Source of the DNA: Actinomadura kijaniata NBRC 14229
GTDB taxonomy: Bacteria; Actinomycetota; Actinomycetes; Streptosporangiales; Streptosporangiaceae
Length of the DNA: 64,000 nucleotides
Reading direction: 5' to 3'
NCBI RefSeq assembly: GCF_001552175.1
Contig: NZ_BCQR01000030.1
Span: 1-64,000, forward strand
In this document: positions 7,416 to 16,387 of the stretch, piece by piece
Position numbering within the stretch: position 1 is the first letter of the stretch
Layout of the letters: the number at the start of each line of letters is the position of its first letter
Notes under the pieces: generated by a model
What the model saw: the letters and a program-made list of their open reading frames with translations, nothing else
What the model was told of the DNA's origin: nothing
Database searches by the model: none
Translations under genes and position numbers: made by a program

Positions 7416-8873
7416 GTGACCCCCCATCCCCACCGCTGGCGGATCCTCGCCGTGCTGTGCCTGAGCCTGCTCCTGGTCGTCATGGACAACACGGTCCTGA
7501 ACGTCGCGATCCCGTCCCTGCTCACCGACCTGGACGCCACCACCGGCGAGGTCCAGTGGGTGATCGACGCCTACTCGCTGGTCTTCGCGGGCCTGCTGCT
7601 CACCGCCGGAAGCCTCGGCGACCGCCACGGCCGCCGCCGCGCCATGCTCGCCGGCTTCGCGGTGTTCGGCGCCGCCTCCGCCTGCGCCGCCCTCGCCACC
7701 ACCCCCGGCCAGCTCGTCGCGCTGCGCGGCCTGATGGGCGTCGGCGGCGCGCTGCTCATGCCGGGCACCCTGTCGATCATGGCGCAGGTGTTCCCGGCGG
7801 AGGAGCGCGCCAGGGCGTTCGGGATCTGGGGTGCGACCTCGATGGCCGGCATCGCCGCCGGTCCCACGCTCGGCGGCCTGCTGCTGGAGCGCTTCTGGTG
7901 GGGCGCGGCCTTCCTGGTCAACGTCCCCGTCACCGTCGTCGCCGTCCTCGGCCTGCTGCTGGTGGTGCCCGAGTCGCGCGGCCCGCGCCGCCGCCCCGAC
8001 GTCCCCGGCGCGCTGCTGTCCACGCTCGGCATGTCCGGCCTGGTCTGGGCGGTCATCTCCGGTCCCGAGCACGGCTGGACCGGCCCGCGCGCGCTGGGCG
8101 GCGCGGCCGCCGGCGTCACCGCGCTGGCCGCGTTCGCGCTCTGGCAGCACCGCAACCCCGAGCCGATGCTCGACCTGGCCCTGCTGCGCTCCCGCCGCTT
8201 CTCCGGGGCCGCCGTGATGATCGCGGTGTCCGGGTTCGCGCTGGCCGGAACGTTGTTCGCCCTCACCCAGCTGCTCCAGCTCGTCCTCGGGTACTCCCCG
8301 CTGAAGGCGGGCCTGGCCCTGCTGCCCGTCGCCGTCGCGGCGGGCACCGGCAACGGCCTGGCCGCGGCCCTGGAGGCCCGGCTGGGCGACCGCCGCGCCC
8401 TGGTCACCGGCTTCACCGTCACCGCCGGAGGCTTCGCCGCCCTCGCCCTGACCGGGGCGCACGGCTACCTGTCGGTCCTGCCCGGCCTGCTGCTCATCGG
8501 GTTCGGCGCGGGCCTCGGCGCGCCGCCCGCCTACGGCATCCTGATGTCGGCGGTCCCCGCCGAGGAGGCCGGGATCGGCTCGGCCGTCAACGACGCGGGC
8601 ACCGAACTCGGCAACGCCCTCGGCGTCGCGGTCCTCGGCAGCGTCATCTCGGCCGCCTACGCCCGCGCCCTCCCCGACGACGTCACCGGCGCGGCCCGCC
8701 GCTCCCTCGGCGAGGCCCTGGGCCTCGGCGACCCCGCCCTCGCCCACGCCGCCCGCGACGCGTTCACCTCCGCCCTGGCCGTCGGCGCCCTGACCGCCGC
8801 CGCCGCGACGCTGCTCGCCGCGTTGACCGCCGCCGTCATCCTGCGCCCGGAGAGAATCCGCGAAAAAGTCTGA
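7416..8873 (+). CDS. DHA2 (14-TMS) MFS drug efflux transporter
   Basis: The 485-residue, strongly hydrophobic protein belongs to the EmrB/QacA group. It has the DNTVLNVAIPSLL start of helix 1 (motif D1), motif A after helix 2 (GSLGDRHGRRRAML) and motif C in helix 5 (GATSMAGIAAGPTLGG). It should export lipophilic drugs by proton antiport. GTG 7416 has GAGGAG six bases upstream; earlier in-frame codons overlap the operator. Divergent TetR regulator at 7315. The substrate cannot be read from sequence. Confidence 0.93.
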   Translation: MTPHPHRWRILAVLCLSLLLVVMDNTVLNVAIPSLLTDLDATTGEVQWVIDAYSLVFAGLLLTAGSLGDRHGRRRAMLAGFAVFGAASACAALATTPGQLVALRGLMGVGGALLMPGTLSIMAQVFPAEERARAFGIWGATSMAGIAAGPTLGGLLLERFWWGAAFLVNVPVTVVAVLGLLLVVPESRGPRRRPDVPGALLSTLGMSGLVWAVISGPEHGWTGPRALGGAAAGVTALAAFALWQHRNPEPMLDLALLRSRRFSGAAVMIAVSGFALAGTLFALTQLLQLVLGYSPLKAGLALLPVAVAAGTGNGLAAALEARLGDRRALVTGFTVTAGGFAALALTGAHGYLSVLPGLLLIGFGAGLGAPPAYGILMSAVPAEEAGIGSAVNDAGTELGNALGVAVLGSVISAAYARALPDDVTGAARRSLGEALGLGDPALAHAARDAFTSALAVGALTAAAATLLAALTAAVILRPERIREKV

Positions 8874-8929
8874 AAGAGATCCGGCGCGGCGGCGGAGTAC
8901 CGGTGACATCGAGCATCCGGAGGTACTGC

Positions 8930-8962
8930 ATGCCGGACCCCACCGGAAGGACGGCCGAGTGA
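8930..8962 (+). CDS. Ten-residue leader ORF overlapping the sigma start
   Basis: GGAGG at 8919-8923 sits six bases before ATG 8930, which opens an 11-codon frame (MPDPTGRTAE, stop). Its TGA overlaps the GTG of the sigma gene (GTGA at 8959-8962). The strong ribosome site here, compared with the weaker one for the sigma GTG, suggests translational coupling. It is too short to be called a gene by homology. Confidence 0.5.
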   Translation: MPDPTGRTAE

Positions 8963-9579
8963 CCGCCCTCTCCCATCGATTCCGGGCGGTATCGGCCGCC
9001 GGGGCGGCGCACACGGCGGGCGGGCCGTCCGAGGACGCCCCGCCCGAGTCCGCCGACGCGGCGCTGGTCGCCGCGTCCCTGACCGACCCCGACCGGTTCA
9101 CCGCCGTCTACGACCGGCACTTCCCGGCGGTCTACCGCTACGTCGCGGGGCGGCTCGGGCCGCAGGTCGCCGACGACGTGGCCGCCGAGACGTTCCTGGT
9201 CGCGTTCCGCCGCCGCGCGACGTTCGACCCGGCCAAGGGGGAGGTGCGGCCCTGGCTGTTCGGGATCGCCACCACCCTGGTGGCCCAGCACCGGCGCGCC
9301 GAGAGCCGCCGCTACCGGGCCATCGCCCGGCTGGCCGTCGAGCGCGGACCCGGTGACGGCGCGGACCACGCCGCCGCCGGGGGCCTGCGGCTCGACCTGG
9401 CCCGAGCCCTGACGAAGCTGTCGCGCAAGGAACGCGACGTCGTCCTGCTCGTCGCCCTCGCCGACCTGTCCCACCAGGGGGTCGCCGACGCGCTCGGCAT
9501 CCCCTACGGAACGGTCGGCTCCCGCCTCAGCACCGCCCGCCGCAAACTGCGCGCCGCCCTCAACCGAAAAGGAGAGTGA
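8959..9579 (+). CDS. ECF-type RNA polymerase sigma-70 factor
   Basis: The 206-residue product has region 2 (FTAVYDRHFPAVYRYVAGRLGPQVADDVAAETFLVAFRRR, then RPWLFGIATTLVAQHRR) and region 4 (LSRKERDVVLLVALADLSHQGVADALGIPYGTVGSRLSTARRKLRAAL). It closely resembles the sigma factor at 900. GTG 8959 overlaps the leader ORF stop, and the gene end abuts the CU044_5270 gene at 9582. This is the third sigma/CU044_5270 module of the window. Confidence 0.92.
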   Translation: MTALSHRFRAVSAAGAAHTAGGPSEDAPPESADAALVAASLTDPDRFTAVYDRHFPAVYRYVAGRLGPQVADDVAAETFLVAFRRRATFDPAKGEVRPWLFGIATTLVAQHRRAESRRYRAIARLAVERGPGDGADHAAAGGLRLDLARALTKLSRKERDVVLLVALADLSHQGVADALGIPYGTVGSRLSTARRKLRAALNRKGE

Positions 9580-9581
9580 CC

Positions 9582-10679
9582 GTGGACGAACTGCGCATGC
9601 TCGCCGACCTGCTGGAGGAGAACCCCTCCGACCGGACCGCCGCCGAGGGCCGCGCCCGCCTCGGCCAGGAGATCGCCGCCCCCGCCCGACCGGAGCGCCG
9701 CCGCCTCCGGTGGCCGGTCTTCGCCGGGTTCGGGCTCGCCGCGACGGCCGCCGCCGTCACCGGCACGCTCGTGCTGAGCTCCGGCACCACGCCCCGCGCC
9801 CCCGACCCCGGTCCGGCCGCCGCGCCGATGACGGCCCGCACCGTCCTGCTCGCCGCCGCCGAGAAGGCCGAGGCCGCCCCGGCGACGGGCCGCTACTGGC
9901 ACACCAAGTCCGTGGACAAGGCGTTCCAGAGGGTGGGGCCGAAGAACAACCCTTACTGGATCGAGGAGACCCAGGTCTCCGAGACCTGGACGGAGCGGAA
10001 CGGTCAGCAGAGCCTCGGGTTCCGCTCCGCCGGGGTCCGCCCGGCCACCCCCGCCGACACCGCGGCCTGGAGGCGCGACGGCTCGCCCCAGCGGTGGCCC
10101 GCGGAGAGCATCGAAACCGGATGGGGTGGTCCCAAGCACCTGACCATCAAGCCCCAGCCCGGTTTGCTGGTGCGGCGCAAGGAAACGCCCAGGTTCGGCG
10201 TCTGCGACAAGGAGATGACCTTCGCTCAGGTGGCGGCGCTGCCGGACGAGCCGACGGCGCTGCGAGCCGCGCTCCACAAGGCGATGCTGAACGGCGACGA
10301 CGGCCCCGTCCCTCCCGGGTCCCAGCAGTCGTTCCTCACCAGTTGCACGGCCCACCTGCTGTTCCAGCAGCCCGTCCGGCCGCGCACACGCGCCGCCGCC
10401 TACCGGCTGCTGGCGACCATGCCCGGTGTCAAGGTGCTCGGCCGGACCGTCGACCAGATGAAGCGTCCCGGCATCGCCCTGGTCATCGACGAGGGGAGGA
10501 CGGGCCAGGACACCCGCTTCGTGATCGACACGAAGACCTCGTCCATCCTCCAGATCGGCCCCGCTTCGCCCAGCAAACCCAAGATCGAGCTCACGAAGCG
10601 GATGGGGCAGGTGGGAACGCAGATCAGCCTTGAGGTGGGCTGGACCGACGCCAAGCCGCGGATCCCCACCCTGCCCTGA
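9582..10679 (+). CDS. CU044_5270 family membrane protein (probable sigma-factor partner)
   Basis: The 365-residue product has a cytoplasmic N-terminus of about 40 residues, one membrane helix (about 45-66, PVFAGFGLAATAAAVTGTLVL) and an outside domain with RTVLLAAAEKAE, GRYWHTKS, RAAAYRLLATMPGV and the strand FVIDTKTSSILQI. GTG 9582 lies seven bases after the AAAAGGAG ribosome site; GTG 9576 is too close to it. It is translated right behind the sigma gene. Two Cys residues (near 206 and 250) lie in the outside domain and are not conserved in the other copies. Anti-sigma or sensor role inferred. Confidence 0.85.
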   Translation: MDELRMLADLLEENPSDRTAAEGRARLGQEIAAPARPERRRLRWPVFAGFGLAATAAAVTGTLVLSSGTTPRAPDPGPAAAPMTARTVLLAAAEKAEAAPATGRYWHTKSVDKAFQRVGPKNNPYWIEETQVSETWTERNGQQSLGFRSAGVRPATPADTAAWRRDGSPQRWPAESIETGWGGPKHLTIKPQPGLLVRRKETPRFGVCDKEMTFAQVAALPDEPTALRAALHKAMLNGDDGPVPPGSQQSFLTSCTAHLLFQQPVRPRTRAAAYRLLATMPGVKVLGRTVDQMKRPGIALVIDEGRTGQDTRFVIDTKTSSILQIGPASPSKPKIELTKRMGQVGTQISLEVGWTDAKPRIPTLP

Positions 10680-10685
10680 CCCGCG

Positions 10686-11546
10686 TCACCGCCTGACCGC
10701 GTGGTCTTCCTGGTCCGGCGCGGCCCGTTCCGCCGGTGCCGCGCCGGACCAGGACGCCAGCAGCTGCAACGCCGCCTCCGAGGCGTCCCCCTCCGCCGGG
10801 ACGAGCATGATCAGCCGCTGGCGCGGGGCGTCCACCGGCACGAAGTGCTCGTACCGCAGCCGCAGCACCCCCACCGCCGGATGCCGGAAGCCCTTGGCGC
10901 CCGACGAGCGCCGCACCACGTCCCCCGCCTCCCACAGCGCGCGGAACGCGGCACTGCCCGCCGACAGCTCCGCCACCAGCGCCGCCAGCGCCCCGTCGCC
11001 CGGGAACCGCCCGAGCGTCTCCCGGAACTCCCCGGCCGTGGCGGCGGCGACCTCGTCCCACTCCGCGTAGAACGCCCGCGCCGCCGGATCGAGGAACAGG
11101 AACCGCGCCAGGTTGACGTCCGGCAGCGTCAGCACCGGCCCGAACAGCCGCACGGCCAGCGCGTTCGCGGCCAGCACGTCGTACCGGTCGGTGGTGACCA
11201 GCGCGGGCAGGCGGTCCGTCAGCGCCAGCATCCGCCGCAGCTCCGGCCGGGCCCGTTCCTCCCCGCCGGTCCGGGTGCGCGGCGGCCGGGCCAGGGCGTG
11301 CAGGTGCGCCCGCTCCACCTCCGACAGGCCGAGCACCCGCGCCAGCGCGTCCAGCACCTCCGGTGACGGCCGGGACGCCCGGCCCTGCTCCAGCCGCTGG
11401 TAGTACTCCACGCTGATCCCCGCGAGCTGCGCGACCTCCTCGCGGCGCAGCCCCGGAACGCGGCGGCGCGGCCCGTCCGGCAGCCCCACGCTCCGCGGCG
11501 CGACCCGCCCCCGGCGCGCCCGCAGAAACCCACCCAGATCGGTCAT
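10686..11546 (-). CDS. XRE-family regulator with MmyB-like ligand domain
   Basis: The 286-residue product starts with a helix-turn-helix (LRREEVAQLAGISVEYYQRLEQGR at 35-58) and carries an MmyB-type PAS-like ligand domain (about 105-270, with LVTTDRYDVLAANALAVRLFG). This fold class binds fatty-acid-like or other hydrophobic ligands and usually controls a divergent oxidoreductase or hydrolase gene. Here the divergent neighbour is the dienelactone hydrolase at 11675, across 128 bp. ATG 11546 was chosen because the helix-turn-helix family starts with such a TDLGGFLRARR segment. Confidence 0.9.
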   Translation of the reverse strand: MTDLGGFLRARRGRVAPRSVGLPDGPRRRVPGLRREEVAQLAGISVEYYQRLEQGRASRPSPEVLDALARVLGLSEVERAHLHALARPPRTRTGGEERARPELRRMLALTDRLPALVTTDRYDVLAANALAVRLFGPVLTLPDVNLARFLFLDPAARAFYAEWDEVAAATAGEFRETLGRFPGDGALAALVAELSAGSAAFRALWEAGDVVRRSSGAKGFRHPAVGVLRLRYEHFVPVDAPRQRLIMLVPAEGDASEAALQLLASWSGAAPAERAAPDQEDHAVRR

Positions 11547-11674
11547 GAACGCCAGTATGGCCGCGGCCCGCCCGCCGATCCTGGCCCTGCCGGTACCCGT
11601 AAGAACCGGCCCTGGAGCCACGGCCGCTCCCCCGCGAGAGTCGTGACCGTCACCGACCACCAAGGGGAGAGACC

Positions 11675-12415
11675 ATGTGCCACCCGACCGACGCCCGCCC
11701 GCCCGCGCCGCCCGCCGACGCCGTCACCGGCGAGGCCGCCGAGCACGGCCGCCTGGAGCTGACCGCCGTCGACGGCAACCGCTTCACCGCCTACCGCGCG
11801 GTCCCGTCCGCGCCCCTCGGCCGCAACGTGGTCATCCTGACGGACTTCCGCGGCCTGCACCCGTTCTACGAGGCCCTGGCCCGCCGGTTCGCCGAGCTGG
11901 GATATCACGCCCTCGCGATCGACCCCTACGGCCGCACCGCGGGCCCGCTGCCGCGCGAGGGCTCCTTCGACGGCCCGTCCCACCTGCCGCTGCTGGAGCC
12001 CGCCCACGTGGACGCCGACGTCGCGGCCGCCGCCGCGCGGCTGCGCGCCGAGAACCCCGGCCCGCTGTTCACCGTCGGGTTCTGCCTGGGCGGCGGCCAC
12101 TCCTGGCGGCAGGCCGCCACCGCCCTCGGCCTGGCCGGGGCGGTCGGCTTCTACGGCCCGCCCCGCTTCTTCGGCGACAACGCCGAGAACCTGGACGCGC
12201 CCCTGCTGCTCCTGCTCGCCGGGAACGACTCCGCCACCACTCCCGAGGAGTTCGACGAGCTCACCGGGCGGTTCGACGCGGCGGGCAAGGAGTACGACAA
12301 GCACGTCTACGACGGCGCGCCGCACTCGTTCTTCGACGTGGCGTCCGAGGAGTGGAAGGACGAGTGCGCCGACGCGTGGCGGCGCGTCCTCGCGTTCCTG
12401 GAGCGCCACGCGTGA
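11675..12415 (+). CDS. Dienelactone hydrolase family protein
   Basis: The 246-residue alpha/beta hydrolase has the family's Cys nucleophile elbow (VGFCLGGGHS, Cys about 132), Asp in LLAGNDSATTP and His in DGAPHSFFD. In the beta-ketoadipate pathway such enzymes open dienelactone to maleylacetate, but many homologues act on other esters. AAGGGGAGAG precedes ATG 11675. The stop overlaps the GTG of a carboxymuconolactone decarboxylase-like gene, so the two are co-translated. The pairing and the MmyB-like regulator fit a small catabolic or detoxification operon. Confidence 0.88.
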   Translation: MCHPTDARPPAPPADAVTGEAAEHGRLELTAVDGNRFTAYRAVPSAPLGRNVVILTDFRGLHPFYEALARRFAELGYHALAIDPYGRTAGPLPREGSFDGPSHLPLLEPAHVDADVAAAAARLRAENPGPLFTVGFCLGGGHSWRQAATALGLAGAVGFYGPPRFFGDNAENLDAPLLLLLAGNDSATTPEEFDELTGRFDAAGKEYDKHVYDGAPHSFFDVASEEWKDECADAWRRVLAFLERHA

Positions 12416-12855
12416 ACGATCGTTACGCGCGCGGGCTGGCCCGCCAGGCGGAACTGCGCGACGGCGCCGACGAGCGCCGCGCGGCCTACGACCTCCTCGC
12501 CGACACCGCCCCCGACCTGCCGAGGCCGGCCGTCGAGTTCGCCTACGGCGACGTCCACGCCCGCGACGGCCTGGACGCCGCCCGCCGCGAACTGGTGATC
12601 CTCGGCGCGCTGGTCGCGCTCGGCGACACCCGCCCGCAGCTCAGGGCGCACACCTCCGCCACCCTGGCCGCCGGGCTGTGCCCCGAGGAGATCGTCGAGG
12701 CGGTCATGCAGGTGGTGCCGTACGCGGGCTTCCCGAGGGTGTTCACGGCGATGACCGCGGTCCGCGAGGTCTTCGCGGACCGCGGCCTGCTCCCGGTCGG
12801 ACATGACCGGCCAGGGAGGGAGCCTCCTCCGAAACGGACCCCGGCCACGCGCTAG
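12412..12855 (+). CDS. Carboxymuconolactone decarboxylase family protein
   Basis: The 147-residue helical protein matches the CMD fold: RRELVILGALVALGDTRPQLRAHTSATLAAG followed by PEEIVEAVMQVVPYAGFPRVFTAM. This is the gamma-CMD (PcaC-like) arrangement, without the CxxC of the AhpD peroxidase branch. GTG 12412 overlaps the previous stop by four bases (GTGA). Substrate uncertain. Its stop shares the palindrome CTAG with the stop of the convergent dehydrogenase gene. Confidence 0.88.
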   Translation: MNDRYARGLARQAELRDGADERRAAYDLLADTAPDLPRPAVEFAYGDVHARDGLDAARRELVILGALVALGDTRPQLRAHTSATLAAGLCPEEIVEAVMQVVPYAGFPRVFTAMTAVREVFADRGLLPVGHDRPGREPPPKRTPATR

Positions 12856-14393
12856 AGCAGGTCGGCCGGGCCGGTGCCGGTCTCGGTCAGGGGGAGCCCC
12901 GCGGCGGCCCGCTCCACCAGCCAGCGGCTCGGCCGGTAACGCGGGTCGCCCGTCACGTCCTGAAGGTCCCGCAGGACCCCCACCAGCAGGTCCGGCCCGA
13001 TCCGGTCGCCCCACTCCAGCGGCCCGCGCGGGTAGCCCAGACCGAGCCGCACGGCGGTGTCGATGTCGGCGGGGGAGGCCAGCCGCCGTTCGGCGATGCC
13101 GCAGCCGACGTTGACGATCGAGGCGGCCAGGCGCTGCGCGACCGGCGCGGGGGCGTCGCGCACGACGGTGACGGGCCGTTCCGTCGCCGCCAGCGCCGCC
13201 CACGCCGACCGGCCGAACGCGGGGTCCAGGCCCGGATGGACCGCCATCGTCAGCCGGGTGAAGAAGTCCCCGAACGGATCGACGCCCACCGCCCGCTCGG
13301 CCGGCAGGTCGTTGTCCACGGCGTACTCGCCCGCCGCGTACTGGTAGAGCGAGACCATGATCACGGCCTCGTCCGACGGCCCGTCGGTCCGCTCGACCGC
13401 CACCCCGGCGGAGGAGAGGAGCGCGTGCAACCGTTCCCGCGTCTCGTCCTCGGCGGCCACCCACACCGGACGGGGCTCGGCGGACGGCGCGGACGGCTCC
13501 GCGGGCTCCTGCTTGACCCCGTCCACGTACTCGTAGAAGCCGCGCCCGGCCTTGCGGCCCAGCAGCCCGGCCGTCATCCGCGCCCGCGTGATCTCCGACG
13601 GCCGCAGCCTCGGCTCCCCGTAGAAGCCCTCCCAGATCGACTCCAGCACCGGGTGCGACACGTCCAGGCCGGTGAGGTCCATCAGCTCGAACGGGCCCAT
13701 CTTCAGCCCGAGCACGTCCCGCGCGATCCGGTCCACGTCCCACGGCTCGGCGACGCCCTCGGCGAGGATCTGCAACGCCTCGGTGACCAGCCCGCGCCCC
13801 GCGTGGTTGACCAGGAAACCCGGCGTGTCCGGCGCGAGCACCGGCTCGTGCCCCAGCCGCCGCACCAGGTCCGTCAGCGCCCCCGGCACCCAGCCGGCGG
13901 TCCGCGCCCCCGGCACGACCTCGACCAGGCGCATCAGCGGCACCGGGTTGAAGAAGTGCAGGCCCGCGACCCGCGACGGGTCGTCCAGCTCCGCCGCGAT
14001 GGCCGTCACCGACAGCGAGCTGGTGTTGGTGACCAGCAGCGTGTGCCCGGGGACGACCTTCTCCAGCCGCGCGAACAGCTCCCGCTTGACCGCCAGGTCC
14101 TCCCGCACGGCCTCGATCACCAGGTCGCAGTCCTGGAACGGCGTCATCGGGTCCCCGACGGGCCGCAGCCGCTCCTTGGCCGCCGCCGCCTCCGCGGCGT
14201 CCATCCGGCCCTTGGCCGCCAGCCTGTCGAACATCCCGTGCACGTACTCGACGGCCGCCGCGACCGCGTCCATCCGCGCGTCGGCCAGCTCGACGGTCAG
14301 CCCGCCCGCCGCCGCGAGCTGGGCGATCCCGCGCCCCATCACCCCGGTGCCGATCACCCGCACCGTCGCCGCCCGCTCCGCCCAACGCTCCAT
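12852..14393 (-). CDS. 3-hydroxyacyl-CoA dehydrogenase (PaaH-like)
   Basis: The 513-residue protein has an NAD-binding Rossmann domain (VRVIGTGVMGRGIAQLAAAGG near residue 10), the NTSSLSVTAIA and GLHFFNPVPLMRLVEVV blocks with the catalytic His-Glu region, and two C-terminal 3HCDH domains (about 185-285 and 400-500, LVNHAGRG and NVGCGIAERRL). It oxidises 3-hydroxyacyl-CoA to 3-oxoacyl-CoA, as in phenylacetate catabolism or beta-oxidation; the length of about 500 and double C-terminal domain match PaaH/PaaC types. GAGGAGG upstream supports ATG 14393. A thiolase starts divergently 142 bp away and would take the product. Confidence 0.9.
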   Translation of the reverse strand: MERWAERAATVRVIGTGVMGRGIAQLAAAGGLTVELADARMDAVAAAVEYVHGMFDRLAAKGRMDAAEAAAAKERLRPVGDPMTPFQDCDLVIEAVREDLAVKRELFARLEKVVPGHTLLVTNTSSLSVTAIAAELDDPSRVAGLHFFNPVPLMRLVEVVPGARTAGWVPGALTDLVRRLGHEPVLAPDTPGFLVNHAGRGLVTEALQILAEGVAEPWDVDRIARDVLGLKMGPFELMDLTGLDVSHPVLESIWEGFYGEPRLRPSEITRARMTAGLLGRKAGRGFYEYVDGVKQEPAEPSAPSAEPRPVWVAAEDETRERLHALLSSAGVAVERTDGPSDEAVIMVSLYQYAAGEYAVDNDLPAERAVGVDPFGDFFTRLTMAVHPGLDPAFGRSAWAALAATERPVTVVRDAPAPVAQRLAASIVNVGCGIAERRLASPADIDTAVRLGLGYPRGPLEWGDRIGPDLLVGVLRDLQDVTGDPRYRPSRWLVERAAAGLPLTETGTGPADLL

Positions 14394-14535
14394 GACGCCT
14401 CCTCGCGCGATCGCAGTCACCCGCATTCAACCGTCCGCTGGACGGAAACCCGCACACCGCCCCGGCGGCACGAGGACGTACCCTGCCAGTGGCCCCGCCC
14501 TGCCCGAAACCGGCCTGCCCCGAGGAGCTGTCACG

Positions 14536-15753
14536 ATGCGCGAAGTGGTGATCTGCGAGCCGCTGCGGACCCCGATCGGCCGGTTCGGCGGTGTGCTGAA
14601 GCCCGTCCAGCCCGTCGAACTCGCCGCGACGGTCATCGGCGCGCTGCTGGAACGCACCGGGCTGCCCGGCGACGCGGTGGACGAGGTCATCCTCGGCCAG
14701 TGCAACCCCAACTCCGACGCCCCCGCCATCGGCCGCGTCGCCGCCCTGGACGCGGGCCTGCCCGTCACCGTCGGCGGCCGCCAGGTGGACCGCCGCTGCG
14801 GCTCGGGTCTCCAGGCGGTGCTGGACGCCGCGATGCAGATCCAGACCGGCGTCAGCGACCTGGTCATCGCGGGCGGCGCGGAGAGCATGAGCAACGCGCC
14901 GTTCTACACGACCGAGGCCCGCTGGGGCGTGCGCGGCCCGAACCTGGAGCTGCACGACGCCCTCGCCCGGGGCCGCGTCACGGCGGGCGGCGTCCACCAC
15001 CCGGTCCCCGGCGGCATGCTGGAGACCGCCGAGAACCTGCGCCGCGAGTACGGCATCCCGCGCGACGAGCAGGACGAGCTGGCGGTCCGTTCGCACCAGC
15101 GCGCGGTGGCGGCCCAGCGGGAGGGCCGGTTCGCCGACGAGCTCGTGCCCGTCACGATCCGCTCCCGCAAGGGCGACACGGTCGTGGACACCGACGAGCA
15201 CCCCCGCGCCGACACCACGGTCGAGACCCTGGCCGGGCTGCGCCCGGTCCTCGGCAGGCAGGACCCCGAGGCCACCGTCACCGCCGGGAACGCCAGCGGC
15301 CAGAACGACGCCGCCGCCGTCTGCGTCGTCACGACCCCCGAACGCGCCGCCGAGCTGGGCCTGCGCCCGCTGGTCCGGCTCGTCTCCTGGGCGCAGGCCG
15401 GGGTCCCGCCCCGCACGATGGGCATCGGCCCGGTCCCCGCGACCGCGAAGGCCCTGGAGCGCGCGGGCCTGGCCCTCGACGACATCGACCTGATCGAGCT
15501 GAACGAGGCGTTCGCCGCCCAGGTCCTGGCCGTCACCCGCGAGTGGGGCCTGAAGGACCTGGACGACCCCCGCTGGGACCGGATCAACGTGAACGGCTCG
15601 GGCATCTCCCTGGGCCACCCCGTGGGCGCGACCGGCGCCCGCATCCTCGCGACCCTGTCCCGCGAGATGCACCGCCGCGAGGCCCGCTACGGCCTGGAGA
15701 CGATGTGCATCGGCGGCGGCCAGGGCCTCGCCGCCGTCTTCGAACGCGTCTAA
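14536..15753 (+). CDS. Thiolase (acetyl-CoA C-acyltransferase, PaaJ/FadA-like)
   Basis: The 405-residue protein has all thiolase active-site elements: Cys in VDRRCGSGLQAV (about 93), NEAFAAQ, His in GHPVGATGARI and the second Cys in MCIGGGQG. It cleaves 3-oxoacyl-CoA to acetyl-CoA and a shortened acyl-CoA, following the divergent dehydrogenase. GAGGAG precedes ATG 14536. The stop overlaps that of the convergent gene at 15750. Whether the substrate is 3-oxoadipyl-CoA or a fatty acyl-CoA cannot be told from sequence; the nearby aromatic-pathway-like enzymes make the former attractive. Confidence 0.92.
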   Translation: MREVVICEPLRTPIGRFGGVLKPVQPVELAATVIGALLERTGLPGDAVDEVILGQCNPNSDAPAIGRVAALDAGLPVTVGGRQVDRRCGSGLQAVLDAAMQIQTGVSDLVIAGGAESMSNAPFYTTEARWGVRGPNLELHDALARGRVTAGGVHHPVPGGMLETAENLRREYGIPRDEQDELAVRSHQRAVAAQREGRFADELVPVTIRSRKGDTVVDTDEHPRADTTVETLAGLRPVLGRQDPEATVTAGNASGQNDAAAVCVVTTPERAAELGLRPLVRLVSWAQAGVPPRTMGIGPVPATAKALERAGLALDDIDLIELNEAFAAQVLAVTREWGLKDLDDPRWDRINVNGSGISLGHPVGATGARILATLSREMHRREARYGLETMCIGGGQGLAAVFERV

Positions 15754-16337
15754 CGGGACGGCGTCCAGCCCGGGTCGCGCCCCGTGAAACCGATCAGCCG
15801 GTCCAGCGGCGGCGCGTCCTCGGCGACCGGCACGGGCGGACCGAGGAACGACCCGTCGCGTTCCTCGCCCGGCTGCGGCGCGCTGACCTGGAGGCAGACC
15901 TCGATCTCCGCCGGTGTCACCTCGTAGGGACGGCCGATGGCCCGCGCCAGGTCCCAGCCGTGGACGACCAGCTCGTTCAGCGCGACGGCCCCCGCGACGT
16001 CACCGGGCAGGTCGACGCCGCCCGCCTGAGTCATGCCCTGCCACGCGGACGGGTCCCGCCACGCCTCGGCCAGGGCGGCGAGGCGTTCGGGGATCCGCGA
16101 CCGCCAGCCCGGCTCCAACCGGGACGCGTCACCGGACGGCCCGCCCCCCGGGGAATCGCCGAAGCTCTTCTCCGCCGCCCACGTGAACGCCAGGGAGAGC
16201 CCGTTCACATGGTCGATGAGGTCACCGACGGTGTACTCCGGACAGGGCGTCGGGTCCGCCAGCCGCTCGTCGGCCACCCCGGACACAAGGTCGGCCATCC
16301 GCCGCGCGGCGGGACCGAGATCAGGCATGTCAGCCAT
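15750..16337 (-). CDS. TIGR03086-type maleylpyruvate isomerase-like metal-binding protein
   Basis: The 195-residue protein is of the DinB/MDMPI four-helix type: TPCPEYTVGDLIDHVNGL with a metal-ligand His, and ALNELVVHGWDLARAIGR with the second His. Mycothiol-dependent maleylpyruvate isomerase belongs to this superfamily, but most TIGR03086 members have no assigned reaction. ATG 16337 has GAGGAG eight bases upstream; an in-frame GTG at 16346 overlaps that site. The gene overlaps the thiolase stop tail to tail by four bases. Confidence 0.85.
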   Translation of the reverse strand: MADMPDLGPAARRMADLVSGVADERLADPTPCPEYTVGDLIDHVNGLSLAFTWAAEKSFGDSPGGGPSGDASRLEPGWRSRIPERLAALAEAWRDPSAWQGMTQAGGVDLPGDVAGAVALNELVVHGWDLARAIGRPYEVTPAEIEVCLQVSAPQPGEERDGSFLGPPVPVAEDAPPLDRLIGFTGRDPGWTPSR

Positions 16338-16387
16338 AGGTCGCACTCCTCTTCTTCAAGGGATGAGACCGACGCGACACCGCAAAG

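Noticed and set aside
12307..15672. Very long minus-strand open frame (over 1100 codons)
   Set aside because: It is a shadow of the DLH, CMD and thiolase genes. GC bias removes stops on the opposite strand, and its sequence is low-complexity Gly/Arg/Asp without motifs. Only the section used by the dehydrogenase in another frame is real.
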